From Leeuwenhoekiella nanhaiensis (lineage in GTDB: Bacteria > Bacteroidota > Bacteroidia > Flavobacteriales > Flavobacteriaceae): DNA of 32,100 nucleotides. Below the pieces are notes generated by a model, which saw only the letters and a list, made by a program, of their open reading frames with translations, was not told the origin of the DNA and made no database searches. This document shows, piece by piece, positions 15,866-25,003 of the stretch (position 1 is its first letter; each line of letters starts with the position of its first letter). The position numbers and the translations under genes were made by a program. The stretch lies in NCBI RefSeq assembly GCF_002744755.1, contig NZ_KZ319305.1, forward strand, positions 1 through 32,100, in the 5' to 3' direction.

Positions 15866-16924
15866 CTAATCCTGCTCTGCCTGCCTAAAATTTGGAAACC
15901 CGTTTTCATCCCATTCAATGATTCGGGCTCGGGTATGCCTATTAAAATCGTAAAGCGAATTGCCGCGCACCTGCTCATAAACCCGTGCATGGTAAATCAT
16001 CACATCACGTTTACCGTCTTCAGATTTTGTAAACGAGTTATGACCGGGGCCAAAACGGCGCACTTCAGCATTCGTAGAAAAAATAGGAGTTTCAGATTTG
16101 TTCCAGGATTCGGGATTCATCAAATCAGAATCCATATCGGCCCAAAGTAAACCAACGGCATAATTAGAGTCTGTAGCACTGGCCGAATAGGTTAAAAACA
16201 ATTTATCTCCGTGTTTAATAACCGCGGGACCTTCATTGACCTTGTAGCCTATAAGCTCCCAGTCGTATTTGGGATAGGTGATGATGAGCTCTTTTCCGGT
16301 AATGCTGGTAGGGGAGTCCATCTCAGCTAATACGAGGGATGTGCCTTCATACGGACTTTTGGCCTGAGCCCAGCACAAATAGCGTTTGCCGTTGTGTTCA
16401 AAGGTAGTGGCATCTAAAGAGAACGAATCCTCTTCGGTGGTGATCTGGCCTTCTTCTTTCCAGGTTCCTTCAGTAGGATCTGCCGCATCTGTAGAAAGGG
16501 CAAACATGCGTATCTTCCAGACGTCTTCTACTTCGCCTGCCGCAAAATAGACATACCATTTACCAGCTACTTTATGAAGCTCAGGAGCCCAAATGTGCGC
16601 ACCCATTTTACCAGTCTCGTGCTTGGTCCAGATTACTTTCGTCTCTGCCGTACCCAAACCGTTTATCGTATTTGATTTTCTGATTTCGATGCGGTCATAC
16701 TCCGGTGCCGTGGCGATAAAATAATAGGTGCCGTCGCTGTCTTTATACACCCAGGGATCTGCCCGTTGCGGAACGATGGGATTGATATAAGGCAGTTCTG
16801 CACAGTTGTCAACGGTGTTGGCTGAGGCTACACCAGTGGTTTGTGCAGTTGAGCAGGAAGTAAAAGCAATAAGGCCTGCTGTAAACAGAAAAGCCTTGCG
16901 GTAAAAGGAAATGAAATTATGCAT
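15866..16924 (-). CDS. GH43-family glycoside hydrolase lipoprotein
   Basis: The 352-residue five-bladed beta-propeller hydrolase has a lipoprotein signal peptide (LIAFTSC, C24). Catalytic residues expected for GH43 are visible: D56 in QRADPWVY (base), D171 in SLDATTFEHNG (pKa modulator) and E231 in VNEGPAV (acid). The family acts on alpha-L-arabinofuranosides or beta-xylosides, and the subfamily cannot be fixed from sequence alone. It is anchored in the periplasm or on the cell surface. No susCD genes or other polysaccharide enzymes flank it, so it is not part of a classical PUL. Confidence 0.9.
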   Translation of the reverse strand: MHNFISFYRKAFLFTAGLIAFTSCSTAQTTGVASANTVDNCAELPYINPIVPQRADPWVYKDSDGTYYFIATAPEYDRIEIRKSNTINGLGTAETKVIWTKHETGKMGAHIWAPELHKVAGKWYVYFAAGEVEDVWKIRMFALSTDAADPTEGTWKEEGQITTEEDSFSLDATTFEHNGKRYLCWAQAKSPYEGTSLVLAEMDSPTSITGKELIITYPKYDWELIGYKVNEGPAVIKHGDKLFLTYSASATDSNYAVGLLWADMDSDLMNPESWNKSETPIFSTNAEVRRFGPGHNSFTKSEDGKRDVMIYHARVYEQVRGNSLYDFNRHTRARIIEWDENGFPNFRQAEQD

Positions 16925-16937
16925 AATTCCGGTTTAG

Positions 16938-17002
16938 TTTTTAAATGTAATAAAAACATTTAAAAATGAAAATAAAAAATGCTTCGACCGGAGCGCTTCG
17001 GT
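16938..17002 (-). terminator. Candidate terminator structures after the potassium-uptake pair
   Basis: ACCGGAGCGCTTCGGT (16987-17002) is a 16-bp near-palindrome directly after the ktrA stop. On the minus strand it is followed by CGAAGCATTTTTT, resembling a terminator. A perfect 11-bp AT-only inverted repeat (16938-16948 and 16956-16966) lies beyond it, before the GH43 start. Confidence 0.4.
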
Positions 17003-17689
17003 TTAAGCCGATTTGATAAAACGGTTAATGTCTTTATTGTTACCGTATAAAACGAGAATGTCGCCTTTTTCCAAAACGAGAGAAGGTGTGGCCACGCTTT
17101 GTACATCAACGATTGTTTTGGTATTGCCAATGTTCGTATCGACCTGCGCGTTTTTGAGCGTGGTAAGCACCAGTAGATTATAGCGTTCGCGAAACTGAAC
17201 ATCTTCAACCGTTTTATTCTCGTATTTTCTGGGCAGTTTTACTTCAACAATGCTGAAATAATCATTGAGTTCGAAGGAGTCTACCACCCCGTGCATACAT
17301 AATTTTTTGGCCCAGCGCTCCGCACTTTCCTGCTCCGGGTGCACGATTTCATCAACCCCAATGGCATTCAGTACATTTTCGTGCAGGTTGTTTACGGCCC
17401 GGCTGATGAGTTTTTTGACTTTCAAATTCTTGAGCAGGGCACTTACCATCACATTGGTTCCCTGATTTTCGCCAATAGCCACAATCACAATATCGGTGTC
17501 TTTCAGAGGCAGTCCGTTTACAGTATGCTCGTCTGTGGCATCGAGGCAAATGGTATGTGATATTTTTTCTTTAAAGGCCTCAACCTTCTGCATATTGATA
17601 TCAATACCTATGACTTCATTGCCCTGTGCGGTGAGTTTTTCGGCCAAAGAAGCACCAAAACTGCCCAATCCAATAATGATATATTTCAT
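17003..17689 (-). CDS. ktrA: Potassium-uptake regulatory subunit with RCK domains (KtrA/TrkA type)
   Basis: The 228-residue cytoplasmic protein has an N-terminal Rossmann RCK_N domain with GLGSFGASLAE (GxGxxG at about 7-12) and an acidic residue in GIDIN for nucleotide ribose. A C-terminal RCK_C domain (about 135-225) follows. It gates a K+ translocating partner in response to ATP/ADP or NAD(H). The KtrB-type gene precedes it with an 11-bp gap, so they form one leftward operon. Its size (about 220) matches KtrA rather than the two-repeat TrkA. Confidence 0.9.
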   Translation of the reverse strand: MKYIIIGLGSFGASLAEKLTAQGNEVIGIDINMQKVEAFKEKISHTICLDATDEHTVNGLPLKDTDIVIVAIGENQGTNVMVSALLKNLKVKKLISRAVNNLHENVLNAIGVDEIVHPEQESAERWAKKLCMHGVVDSFELNDYFSIVEVKLPRKYENKTVEDVQFRERYNLLVLTTLKNAQVDTNIGNTKTIVDVQSVATPSLVLEKGDILVLYGNNKDINRFIKSA

Positions 17690-17700
17690 AAACGAATGTC

Positions 17701-19467
17701 TTAATTGATTAAAATTTCTTCAGTAGGATAGCGGTAAGCTTTCTGCTTTACCTTTTTAAATAATGCGATCATAATTGTGAGCATACTCACCCGGCCTATA
17801 AACATTACGGCAATGATCACTCCTTTACTGGCTGCCGAAAGACTTGAGGTAATGCCCAAACTGAGTCCTACTGTACTGTAAGCCGAAAAGCATTCAAAAG
17901 CAATGCTGAGCAGCGTTTTTTGGGAATCAAAACTCGAAATCGCAATTACTGCAAAACCGATTACCACCAGAGAAAGCGAAATAATAGCAAAGGCCCGGCG
18001 TACCGAAATGTCTGCAATCTCCCGGCGGTAGACTTCGATGCGGGTTTTTCCTTTAGCAAGGCTGAAAAAATTAAGGGTTGCGATGGCAAAGGTGCTGGTT
18101 TTAATCCCTCCTCCGGTTGAAGCCGGCGAGGCTCCTACCCACATCAATAAGAAGATAAGCATCAGGGTCGAAAAGTGAAGCTGGGTCATATCTACCGTAT
18201 TGAAACCAGCTGTACGCGGAGTCGCCGCTCCAAATAACGCAGTGACTACTTTCCCGAAGCCGGTGTGTTCTGCCAGCGTATTGGAATATTCGTTGATGTA
18301 GACCAAAACAGTACCTACAACGAGCAGACTACTTGTCGTAATAAGCGTTATGCGACTGCTCAGACTCAGCAACCAGGGCTTATAAACAATCTCGTGATCC
18401 CGGTCTAAAAGAGGTTTGATGATTTTATATTTCAAATACCGCAATATGTTGATTACAATGGGAAAACCGAGTCCGCCAAAAACAAACAGCGCGATTAACG
18501 TGAGCTGTAAGCCATAATTGTAGCGGTAGTTGATGTCGTAAATGCCGTTTGATAAGGTTGAAAATCCGGCATTGCAGAAGGCAGAAACCGAATGGAAAAT
18601 AGAAAAAGCAATGCGGTCACCCAATTCGGGAAGCACTTTCGCCTTTAGGCTTATAAAAATGAGAAAGGCGCCTACGATCTCGATAGAAAAGGTAATGGCA
18701 AGAATGCGTTTCAGCGTTGAAAAAACCTCACCAATTTTATTGGAATTATTCATATCGCTCAGCATCACCTGATTTTCAAAAGATGAAACCCCTTTAAAAA
18801 AATAGCTGAAGTAACTGGCAAACGTAAGAATGCCCAGTCCGCCAAGCTGAATAAGAAATACAATGATGTTCTGGCCAAAGGGCGTAAAATAACTTCCCGT
18901 GTCAACCACAATAAGACCGGTCACACAGACCGCGCTGGTGGAGGTGAACAAGGCATCCAGAAAACTGATTCCCTCGTAAGTGGCTCTGGGAAGCATCAAT
19001 AGAAAGGCACCCAGAAGAATAATTCCCAGAAAGCTCGCGATAAAGAGCTGGGCCGGGTTTAAAGCACTTTTTTTATACGATACTTTTTGCTCGGCAAATT
19101 CACGTATAAACGTAAGCAGAATGGCTATTTTAATCCAGTTATCGTCGTAAAAAAAGCTAAGATGCCGGTGTGCTTCCTGACCCAGAAAGTGAATGGCAAT
19201 GATGTAGAGGGTTACCGCGATACTGGCGTAGTCAAAGATGACGACCTGCCTACTGCGCTTGATGTGTTCGGCAAAATACCGGGTAAGCGTGGCGCCAATT
19301 CCTATAAATAAAATGATGAGATAGAAGGCATTAAGTCCCTGTTGAATGGTTGAAGACTGCTCGTAGCCAAAGTCGATGATAAATGCAAAAACACCAATGA
19401 GGCTCAATATAAAAGCCGTTCGGTAAATCGTCTTAAGGAACTTAGATTTTGATGAAGTGTCGTTCAA
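17701..19467 (-). CDS. ktrB: TrkH/KtrB-family potassium transporter
   Basis: The 588-residue K+ transporter of the superfamily of K+ transporters has four pore loops, each with the conserved Gly. They are SAVCVTGL, SAFCNAGF, PRTAGFNT and AYSTVGLS. The intramembrane-loop region SPASTGGGIKTST is also present. The pore core starts near residue 130. Before it are about 130 extra residues with roughly four hydrophobic helices, absent from the shorter KtrB proteins (about 450 residues). A -7-like box TACCTTTG on the minus strand (19491-19498) is a possible promoter. It works with the RCK protein downstream. Confidence 0.92.
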   Translation of the reverse strand: MNDTSSKSKFLKTIYRTAFILSLIGVFAFIIDFGYEQSSTIQQGLNAFYLIILFIGIGATLTRYFAEHIKRSRQVVIFDYASIAVTLYIIAIHFLGQEAHRHLSFFYDDNWIKIAILLTFIREFAEQKVSYKKSALNPAQLFIASFLGIILLGAFLLMLPRATYEGISFLDALFTSTSAVCVTGLIVVDTGSYFTPFGQNIIVFLIQLGGLGILTFASYFSYFFKGVSSFENQVMLSDMNNSNKIGEVFSTLKRILAITFSIEIVGAFLIFISLKAKVLPELGDRIAFSIFHSVSAFCNAGFSTLSNGIYDINYRYNYGLQLTLIALFVFGGLGFPIVINILRYLKYKIIKPLLDRDHEIVYKPWLLSLSSRITLITTSSLLVVGTVLVYINEYSNTLAEHTGFGKVVTALFGAATPRTAGFNTVDMTQLHFSTLMLIFLLMWVGASPASTGGGIKTSTFAIATLNFFSLAKGKTRIEVYRREIADISVRRAFAIISLSLVVIGFAVIAISSFDSQKTLLSIAFECFSAYSTVGLSLGITSSLSAASKGVIIAVMFIGRVSMLTIMIALFKKVKQKAYRYPTEEILIN

Positions 19468-19590
19468 ATCCCAAACATTAAAAGCACGTACAAAGGTATT
19501 GCAAATCTAAATCCAGTTCAGATTTCGGTCTTAAAGTATTCTAAAAGTTGAGCCTAAAGCGTTAAAGCACGACACTTCTACTGATGACTG

Positions 19591-19622
19591 TTGTGCTAAG
19601 GCTTTTTAAAAACTTAATTTTG
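19591..19622 (+). promoter_or_regulatory. Candidate Bacteroidota-type promoter of the decarboxylase gene
   Basis: TTG at 19591-19593 and TAATTTTG at 19615-19622 match the -33 TTG / -7 TAnnTTTG consensus with a 21-bp spacer. The start codon is 14 bp further on, after a weak AAGG. Confidence 0.5.
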
Positions 19623-19636
19623 CCAAAAATCGAAGG

Positions 19637-21067
19637 ATGAAAGCAAAAACAGAGGCTCGTTTGGAGTTAACCGAAGCTCAAATGCGGGAATACGGCTATA
19701 AGGTAGTAGATGCTTTAGTCGCCCATCACGCCGGGCAGGAACAGAAAAAACCTGTAGCTGTAGCCAGCAGGGCCGAAATGGATGAACTTTTGACCGAAAA
19801 TGCTCCCGAAGAGGCTACTTCTTTTGAAACCGTGATGCAGGGCGTGATGGAAAAGGTAATTCCGCATATCAATCTGTTGAGTCATCCCAAGTTTTTCTCG
19901 TTTGTGCCCGGACCTAGCAATTTTGTAAGTGTTCTGGGAGATACCCTGGCGACTGGTTTTAATGTGTTTTCGGGTGGTTGGGCTGCTTCTCCGGCAGCTG
20001 CCGAACTGGAGATCATTACCATCAACTGGCTGTTGAATCTCTATGGCTTCCCTAAAAAGCGGGGTGGCGGTATTTTTACCAGCGGGGGGTCTATGGCCAA
20101 CCTTACGGCTTTGGTTACGGCACGTAATGTAAAATGCGGCGATGATTTTTCGAAAGCGGTTATTTACCTTTCAGATCAGGCGCATTCTTCTAATGTGAAA
20201 GCGATACGGGTGATGGGGTTTACCAAAGAGCAAATACGCATCATCCCAACCGATATGGAGTTTAAGTTTGCGATTAACAAACTTAAAAACGCAATTAATA
20301 AAGACCGATTGGAAGGCTGGAAACCCTTCTGCCTGTTAGCTTCTGCAGGGACGACCAATACAGGTACTGTTGACCAGCTCAGCGAACTTTCTGAAATTGC
20401 AAAAGCCGAAGATTTGTGGTTTCACATTGATGGGGCTTATGGAGGTGCGGCAATTTTGGCCAAAGACGGTAAGCAATTGCTAAAGGGTGTTGAGAAAGCC
20501 GATTCTTTAACTGTTGACCCGCACAAGTGGTTTTACCAGCCTTACGAAATGGGCTGTTTGCTGGTGCGCAATCACAAATGGCTGAGCGGTACGTTTACCG
20601 AAAAGCCCGAATATCTTAAGGATGTAGAAGGAAACAGTTCTGAAATCAATTTTTACGATCACGGTATTCAGCTTACACGCAGGTTCCGGGCGCTCAAGTT
20701 TTATATGAGTGTCAAAACCTTTGGACTGAACGCCTTTCGCGAAGCCATAGATTACAATTTTAAACTTTGTGATGCGACCGAAGAGCTTTTGCGTAAGAGT
20801 AAAAAATGGGAAGTAGTTTCACCATCAACGCTTGCCATCATCAACTTTAGGTACAATCCTATTGACAAAAAATATTCTGAAGCTGAACTCGATAAACTCA
20901 ATTCAAAAATATCGGAAGCGGTTGTACAATCGCGTGAGGCAATGCTGGTAACCACCATTCTAAACGGACAAATCGTGTTGCGTATGTGTTTGATAAATCC
21001 GCGTACGACTTTTGATCATGTAAAGGAAACTATTGAATTGTGTGAAGCTGTTGCGGAAGAGATTTAA
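19637..21067 (+). CDS. Group II PLP-dependent amino-acid decarboxylase
   Basis: The 476-residue fold-type I enzyme binds pyridoxal phosphate at K297 (VDPHKWFYQP). The ring-stacking H183 is in SDQAHSS, and D265 in HIDGAYGG binds the pyridine nitrogen. The N-terminal NPG-like segment (HPKFFSFVPGPSN) and overall length fit the aromatic-L-amino-acid/glutamate decarboxylase group. The substrate (aromatic amino acid, aspartate, glutamate or diaminobutyrate) cannot be fixed from sequence. It is cytoplasmic, a single-gene unit divergent from the K+ uptake operon and convergent with the fructokinase gene. Confidence 0.88.
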   Translation: MKAKTEARLELTEAQMREYGYKVVDALVAHHAGQEQKKPVAVASRAEMDELLTENAPEEATSFETVMQGVMEKVIPHINLLSHPKFFSFVPGPSNFVSVLGDTLATGFNVFSGGWAASPAAAELEIITINWLLNLYGFPKKRGGGIFTSGGSMANLTALVTARNVKCGDDFSKAVIYLSDQAHSSNVKAIRVMGFTKEQIRIIPTDMEFKFAINKLKNAINKDRLEGWKPFCLLASAGTTNTGTVDQLSELSEIAKAEDLWFHIDGAYGGAAILAKDGKQLLKGVEKADSLTVDPHKWFYQPYEMGCLLVRNHKWLSGTFTEKPEYLKDVEGNSSEINFYDHGIQLTRRFRALKFYMSVKTFGLNAFREAIDYNFKLCDATEELLRKSKKWEVVSPSTLAIINFRYNPIDKKYSEAELDKLNSKISEAVVQSREAMLVTTILNGQIVLRMCLINPRTTFDHVKETIELCEAVAEEI

Positions 21068-21069
21068 AG

Positions 21070-21124
21070 TTCAAGATTCAAAGTTTCAAATCTGAACCTT
21101 GAACCTTAAGTTTTGAATCTTGAA
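21070..21124. terminator. 13-bp perfect inverted repeat between convergent genes
   Basis: TTCAAGATTCAAA (21070-21082) and TTTGAATCTTGAA (21112-21124) pair perfectly around a 29-bp loop that itself contains TTCAAATCTGAACCTTGAAC-like partial copies. It fills the whole gap between the decarboxylase and fructokinase stops. It could act as a bidirectional terminator, but it lacks GC and clear T-runs, so a short repeat element is an alternative. Confidence 0.45.
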
Positions 21125-22018
21125 TTACTCCTCCATCTTATCCAGAATCTCGTCTTTAGTGATTTTTGGGTTGGCGCCTTTTTTACCGGCGACCATAGCA
21201 CCCAGAGCACAGGCAAAGCCCAGCGCGTATTCGGGTTCTGATTCTTCTTTAAAAAGTTGGTAAAGCAGTCCGCCCAAAAAGGAATCTCCCGCTCCCACGG
21301 TATCAACCACGGTGGTGGGATAACCGGGATGTGCGTGTAATTTTCCGTCTTTGTACAGTACAGCGCCCGCTTTCCCAAGGGTGACGCAGATCAGCGAGGT
21401 ATCGGTTTCTTTGCTTATCTGAGCCAGTTGATCTTCAATAGCACCGCTTTTTATATCGAAATGATCCGCAAGTATCTCCAGTTCTTCGTCATTCATTTTA
21501 ACCATTTGCGCCTGTTTCATAAACTGCACCAAATGCTCCATTTTGTAGTGCGGTGCCCGAAGGTTTACATCAAAAACGGCGTATTTACTTTGCGGAAGCA
21601 ATTCTTTTAACGTGGCGCGCGACGTCTCACAACGTGCTGCCAGCGAACCGAAAATAAACAGATCGGCGTGAGCGACTGCTTTTTGGTTTTCCTTGGAAAT
21701 AGCGATAGCATCCCAGGCCACGGGCTCTTTAATCTCGTACGATGCGCTGCCGGAATCGTCAAGGGTAACCAGTACCTGCCCGGTCTCCAGCTCGTCGTCC
21801 TCCTGAATAAGGCTTTGGTTTAAGTCAAGCAGATCTAATTTAGCCCTGGTTTCTTCGGCCAGAGCATCGGTTCCCAGACGGCTAATCATATCGACCGAAA
21901 CTCCAAGACTTTTTAAACGAAGGCACAGATTAAGCGGGGCACCGCCCAGTTTTTTCCCGTCAGGAAATACATCCCACAGGATTTCACCATAGCTTACTGC
22001 TTTTAAGGAGTCTTTCAT
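21125..22018 (-). CDS. PfkB-family fructokinase
   Basis: The 297-residue ribokinase-type sugar kinase has the N-terminal sugar-binding GGAPLN (25-30) and the C-terminal PfkB signature DTVGAGDSFLGG (239-250) with catalytic base D245. It probably makes fructose-6-phosphate from fructose released by the GH32 enzyme encoded in the same operon. The MFS gene precedes it by 50 bp. The substrate follows from context and overall similarity; other ketohexoses remain possible. Confidence 0.88.
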   Translation of the reverse strand: MKDSLKAVSYGEILWDVFPDGKKLGGAPLNLCLRLKSLGVSVDMISRLGTDALAEETRAKLDLLDLNQSLIQEDDELETGQVLVTLDDSGSASYEIKEPVAWDAIAISKENQKAVAHADLFIFGSLAARCETSRATLKELLPQSKYAVFDVNLRAPHYKMEHLVQFMKQAQMVKMNDEELEILADHFDIKSGAIEDQLAQISKETDTSLICVTLGKAGAVLYKDGKLHAHPGYPTTVVDTVGAGDSFLGGLLYQLFKEESEPEYALGFACALGAMVAGKKGANPKITKDEILDKMEE

Positions 22019-22068
22019 AGCATTACGAGTTTACAGGTAGTTTTAGTTAGTTTGGTTAAATGAGCGAT

Positions 22069-23406
22069 TTAATCTAAAAGTTTTTCTTCCAGCTCTTCGA
22101 GCGAAATACCCTTGGTTTCAGGCATCATAAATTTAGTGAAGAGCAATTGCAATACCATCATAAAGGCAAAAAACGCGAAAATAGGCCAGGGGTTGTCTTT
22201 AAAAATTCCGTCATCACTGTCTAAAAATACGGGGGTAAGCAGAGTGATTAAGGCTGCGAAAACCCAGTGGGTTCCGGTTCCCCAGGATTGCCCGTAGGCA
22301 CGTACCTTGTTCGGGAAAATTTCAGAAATGAAAACCCAGATCACGGCGCCCTGTCCTATAGCGTGCGAGGCAATGAATACCAAAATAAACGCGAGCAGCA
22401 AGGTAGGGCTTGCCGAAGCATAAAAACACCAGGCTACAGTTGAAAGGCTTATAATATACCCCAGCGAACCGATATACATCAGGGTTCTGCGCCCCAGTTT
22501 GTCAATCAGACCCACACCCACAAAGGTGAAAATCAGGTTTACAAAACCTATGGAAATGGAATTGAATAACGAATCTTCAGTCGCTAAACCGGCTTTTACT
22601 AAAATTTCAGGAGCATAATAGAGAATGAAATTGATACCCGAAAGCTGATTGAAGAACGCGATCAAAAATGCCAGAATCAGTGGTTTTTTATAGCGTTTGG
22701 TGAATAAAGTAACCTCGTCTGAAGTTTTAGCAAGTTCGGTTTTAATAGCATCGATTTTTTGCTGTACTTCCGCTTTAGGATACACCCGGTTTAGAATTTC
22801 AAAAGCTGATTTTTCGTCTTTCTTTTTATGCAGAAGCCAGCGCGGACTCTCGGGCACGCCCAGAACGAGTAAGACATAAAGAACAGCAGGAATGCCTTCT
22901 ACACCCAGCATCCAGCGCCAGTCGTTTGCGCCCTGAAAACCTTCAAGCAGATAATTGGAGAAAAACGCGATCAGGATCCCAAAAACGATATTGAACTGAT
23001 ACAGCGCCACCAGTTTACCGCGGTTTGAGGCGGTTGAAATTTCAGAAATATAGGTAGGTGCTGCTACCGAAGAAGCGCCTACGCCCACGCCACCAATGAA
23101 GCGGAAGAACGAAAACAGATAAGGATCTGGTGATAAAGCTGAGCCCACTGCCGAAACGAGATACAGCACCCCAATCCAGAACAGGGTTTTTTTACGTCCA
23201 AAACGATCACAGGGTATTCCGCCGGTTAGGGAACCTAAAACCGTCCCCCAAAGCGCCATAGACATAATAAAGAGTCCATGAAACCAGGGTGATAAATTCC
23301 AGAGTTCGCGTACCGGTAAGTTAGCACCAGAGATGACTACGGTATCAAAACCGAAGAGAAATCCAGCTAGCGCTACGGTTATTGACCATTTTTGTACTGC
23401 TTTCAT
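22069..23406 (-). CDS. MFS sugar porter (sugar:H+ symporter family)
   Basis: The 445-residue protein has 12 predicted TM helices and sugar-porter signatures: DRFGRKKTL after TM2, PESPRWLL at the end of the first half, and DKLGRRTLMYIG after TM8. The C-terminal MPETKGISLEELE is also typical. It is an inner-membrane importer for a mono- or disaccharide, probably glucose/fructose or the disaccharide used by the GH65 enzyme. It sits between the GH32 (21-bp gap) and fructokinase genes in one operon. Confidence 0.92.
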   Translation of the reverse strand: MKAVQKWSITVALAGFLFGFDTVVISGANLPVRELWNLSPWFHGLFIMSMALWGTVLGSLTGGIPCDRFGRKKTLFWIGVLYLVSAVGSALSPDPYLFSFFRFIGGVGVGASSVAAPTYISEISTASNRGKLVALYQFNIVFGILIAFFSNYLLEGFQGANDWRWMLGVEGIPAVLYVLLVLGVPESPRWLLHKKKDEKSAFEILNRVYPKAEVQQKIDAIKTELAKTSDEVTLFTKRYKKPLILAFLIAFFNQLSGINFILYYAPEILVKAGLATEDSLFNSISIGFVNLIFTFVGVGLIDKLGRRTLMYIGSLGYIISLSTVAWCFYASASPTLLLAFILVFIASHAIGQGAVIWVFISEIFPNKVRAYGQSWGTGTHWVFAALITLLTPVFLDSDDGIFKDNPWPIFAFFAFMMVLQLLFTKFMMPETKGISLEELEEKLLD

Positions 23407-23427
23407 AAATAATGAGGTTGTGCGTTT

Positions 23428-24987
23428 TTAGTGGCTTTCGGTATTCCAGATTGAAGGGATAGGAGTCAGGCTTAAATCAGAAACTGCTGCATCGGTTTTC
23501 AATTCAAAATGGGTATAGGGTTTTTGAGGAAAAAATACGGCTGTCATTGCATTGGCTCCGCCATCAGCAAAAAATTCGATGGATGAGGTATCCATATAAA
23601 TCGAAAAAGGAACGGAATCTCCACTTGTGAACCGGGCCGGGGCTTTCATAACGGGTTTGGCAAAGCTATCGGCAAAATCTGTGAGTCCGCTTAGGGAACG
23701 GTCAAGACTATACTCGTTTTGCTCAGCGTTATAGCTTATGCTTAAACGCTCCCCGTCATCATTGCTCAGCATAATTTCAAAGTCAGTCAAGGGTGAAGGT
23801 AGACTAAATGAAATTTCGGCTTGATTGAGTTTAGGATTTGTAAAATGAAAGATTCCGTCTTCCTTTAAAGTTTCGGGTTTTTGTTTTTCTAATTGGTCAG
23901 TCAGCGCGGCAACCGGAAAGTTGCTTAGAAAGTATCCGTTGTTGTTATGTAAGTTTAGCTTTCGCGGAAGCGTCATCGCACTGCGCCATTTTTCGGTTGG
24001 GACTTCCTGGCCGTATTCCCAATTGCTCATCCAGCCAATAAAAATGCGCTCTTCTTCGGGTAAGTTGTTGTAAGTGATACCGGCATAATTGTCACGCCCC
24101 AGATCAATCCAAAGTTCTTCGGTTTGTGAAGTGGTAAACTGTTCACCGTCAAATTCGCCCACAAAGTATTGCGTGCCCGAGCCGCTGTTTGGCGCGCCGG
24201 GATTGATGCTGATGAGTAAAACCCATTTGGTCTCACCGGTTTCTACGACTTTCAAGGGGAAGAGATCAGGGCATTCCCAGACGCCGCCGTGAGCGCCGGT
24301 GTCTTTTCCAAATTCGCTCAAATAATTCCAGTCTCTGAGATTGTCTGAATTGTAAAATAACGCCCGGTCGCCCGCCACCAGTATTAAAATCCACTTTTGA
24401 GAATCTTCGTGCCAAAAGACTTTTGGATCTCTAAAGTCGATAAAACCTTCGGTATTAGGTACAACAGGATTGCCTTCGTATTTGGTAAAGGTTTTGCCAT
24501 TATCGAGGCTGTAAGCAATGCCCTGATACTGGTAATCGTTTGTTTTGGCCTGTGCGCCGTTGGGCTCGTGATAAGTGAACATAGCAACCAGCGGAGGATT
24601 TTCTTCAGTTCCAAAACCAGAGGTGTTTTGATGATCAATCACCGCGCTTCCCGAAAAGATATATCCCAGCGTATCGGGTTCAAGTGCAATGGGTTGGTGT
24701 TTCCAGTCTTTGAGATTTTCGCTGGTCGCGTGACCCCAGTGCATCGGTCCCCAAACGGTAGAATCGGGGTAAAATTGATAATACAAATGATAGGTCCCTT
24801 TGTGATAAACCAGGCCGTTTGGGTCGTTCATCCAGTGTGATTTAGGACTAAAATGGTATTGTGGACGAAAATTTTCGGAATATAACATATCTGCTGTATC
24901 TTTAGGATTTGAATTTTGAGCCGGGTCTGTTTTACACGAGCTAAAAATCAAGAGAACTAAACAGCTAATGCTTAGAGTTTTTAACAT
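23428..24987 (-). CDS. GH32 beta-fructosidase (invertase/levanase type) lipoprotein
   Basis: I start at the ATG at 24987. The longer frame begins with a TTG at 25035 inside the operator region. From 24987 the protein has 519 residues and a lipoprotein signal peptide (LVLLIFSSC, C18). The GH32 catalytic set is complete: nucleophile D55 in WMNDPNG, D187 in FRDP (transition-state stabiliser) and acid/base E238 in ECPDLF. The C-terminal beta-sandwich covers about 370-515. It hydrolyses sucrose or fructans outside the cytoplasm. First gene of the leftward operon with MFS porter and fructokinase, likely repressed by the divergent LacI protein. The 14-mer GCTTTCGCGGAAGC (23958-23971) inside it also occurs twice near 8 kb. 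Confidence 0.92.
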   Translation of the reverse strand: MLKTLSISCLVLLIFSSCKTDPAQNSNPKDTADMLYSENFRPQYHFSPKSHWMNDPNGLVYHKGTYHLYYQFYPDSTVWGPMHWGHATSENLKDWKHQPIALEPDTLGYIFSGSAVIDHQNTSGFGTEENPPLVAMFTYHEPNGAQAKTNDYQYQGIAYSLDNGKTFTKYEGNPVVPNTEGFIDFRDPKVFWHEDSQKWILILVAGDRALFYNSDNLRDWNYLSEFGKDTGAHGGVWECPDLFPLKVVETGETKWVLLISINPGAPNSGSGTQYFVGEFDGEQFTTSQTEELWIDLGRDNYAGITYNNLPEEERIFIGWMSNWEYGQEVPTEKWRSAMTLPRKLNLHNNNGYFLSNFPVAALTDQLEKQKPETLKEDGIFHFTNPKLNQAEISFSLPSPLTDFEIMLSNDDGERLSISYNAEQNEYSLDRSLSGLTDFADSFAKPVMKAPARFTSGDSVPFSIYMDTSSIEFFADGGANAMTAVFFPQKPYTHFELKTDAAVSDLSLTPIPSIWNTESH

Positions 24988-25003
24988 AATCAATAGACTT
25001 TGA

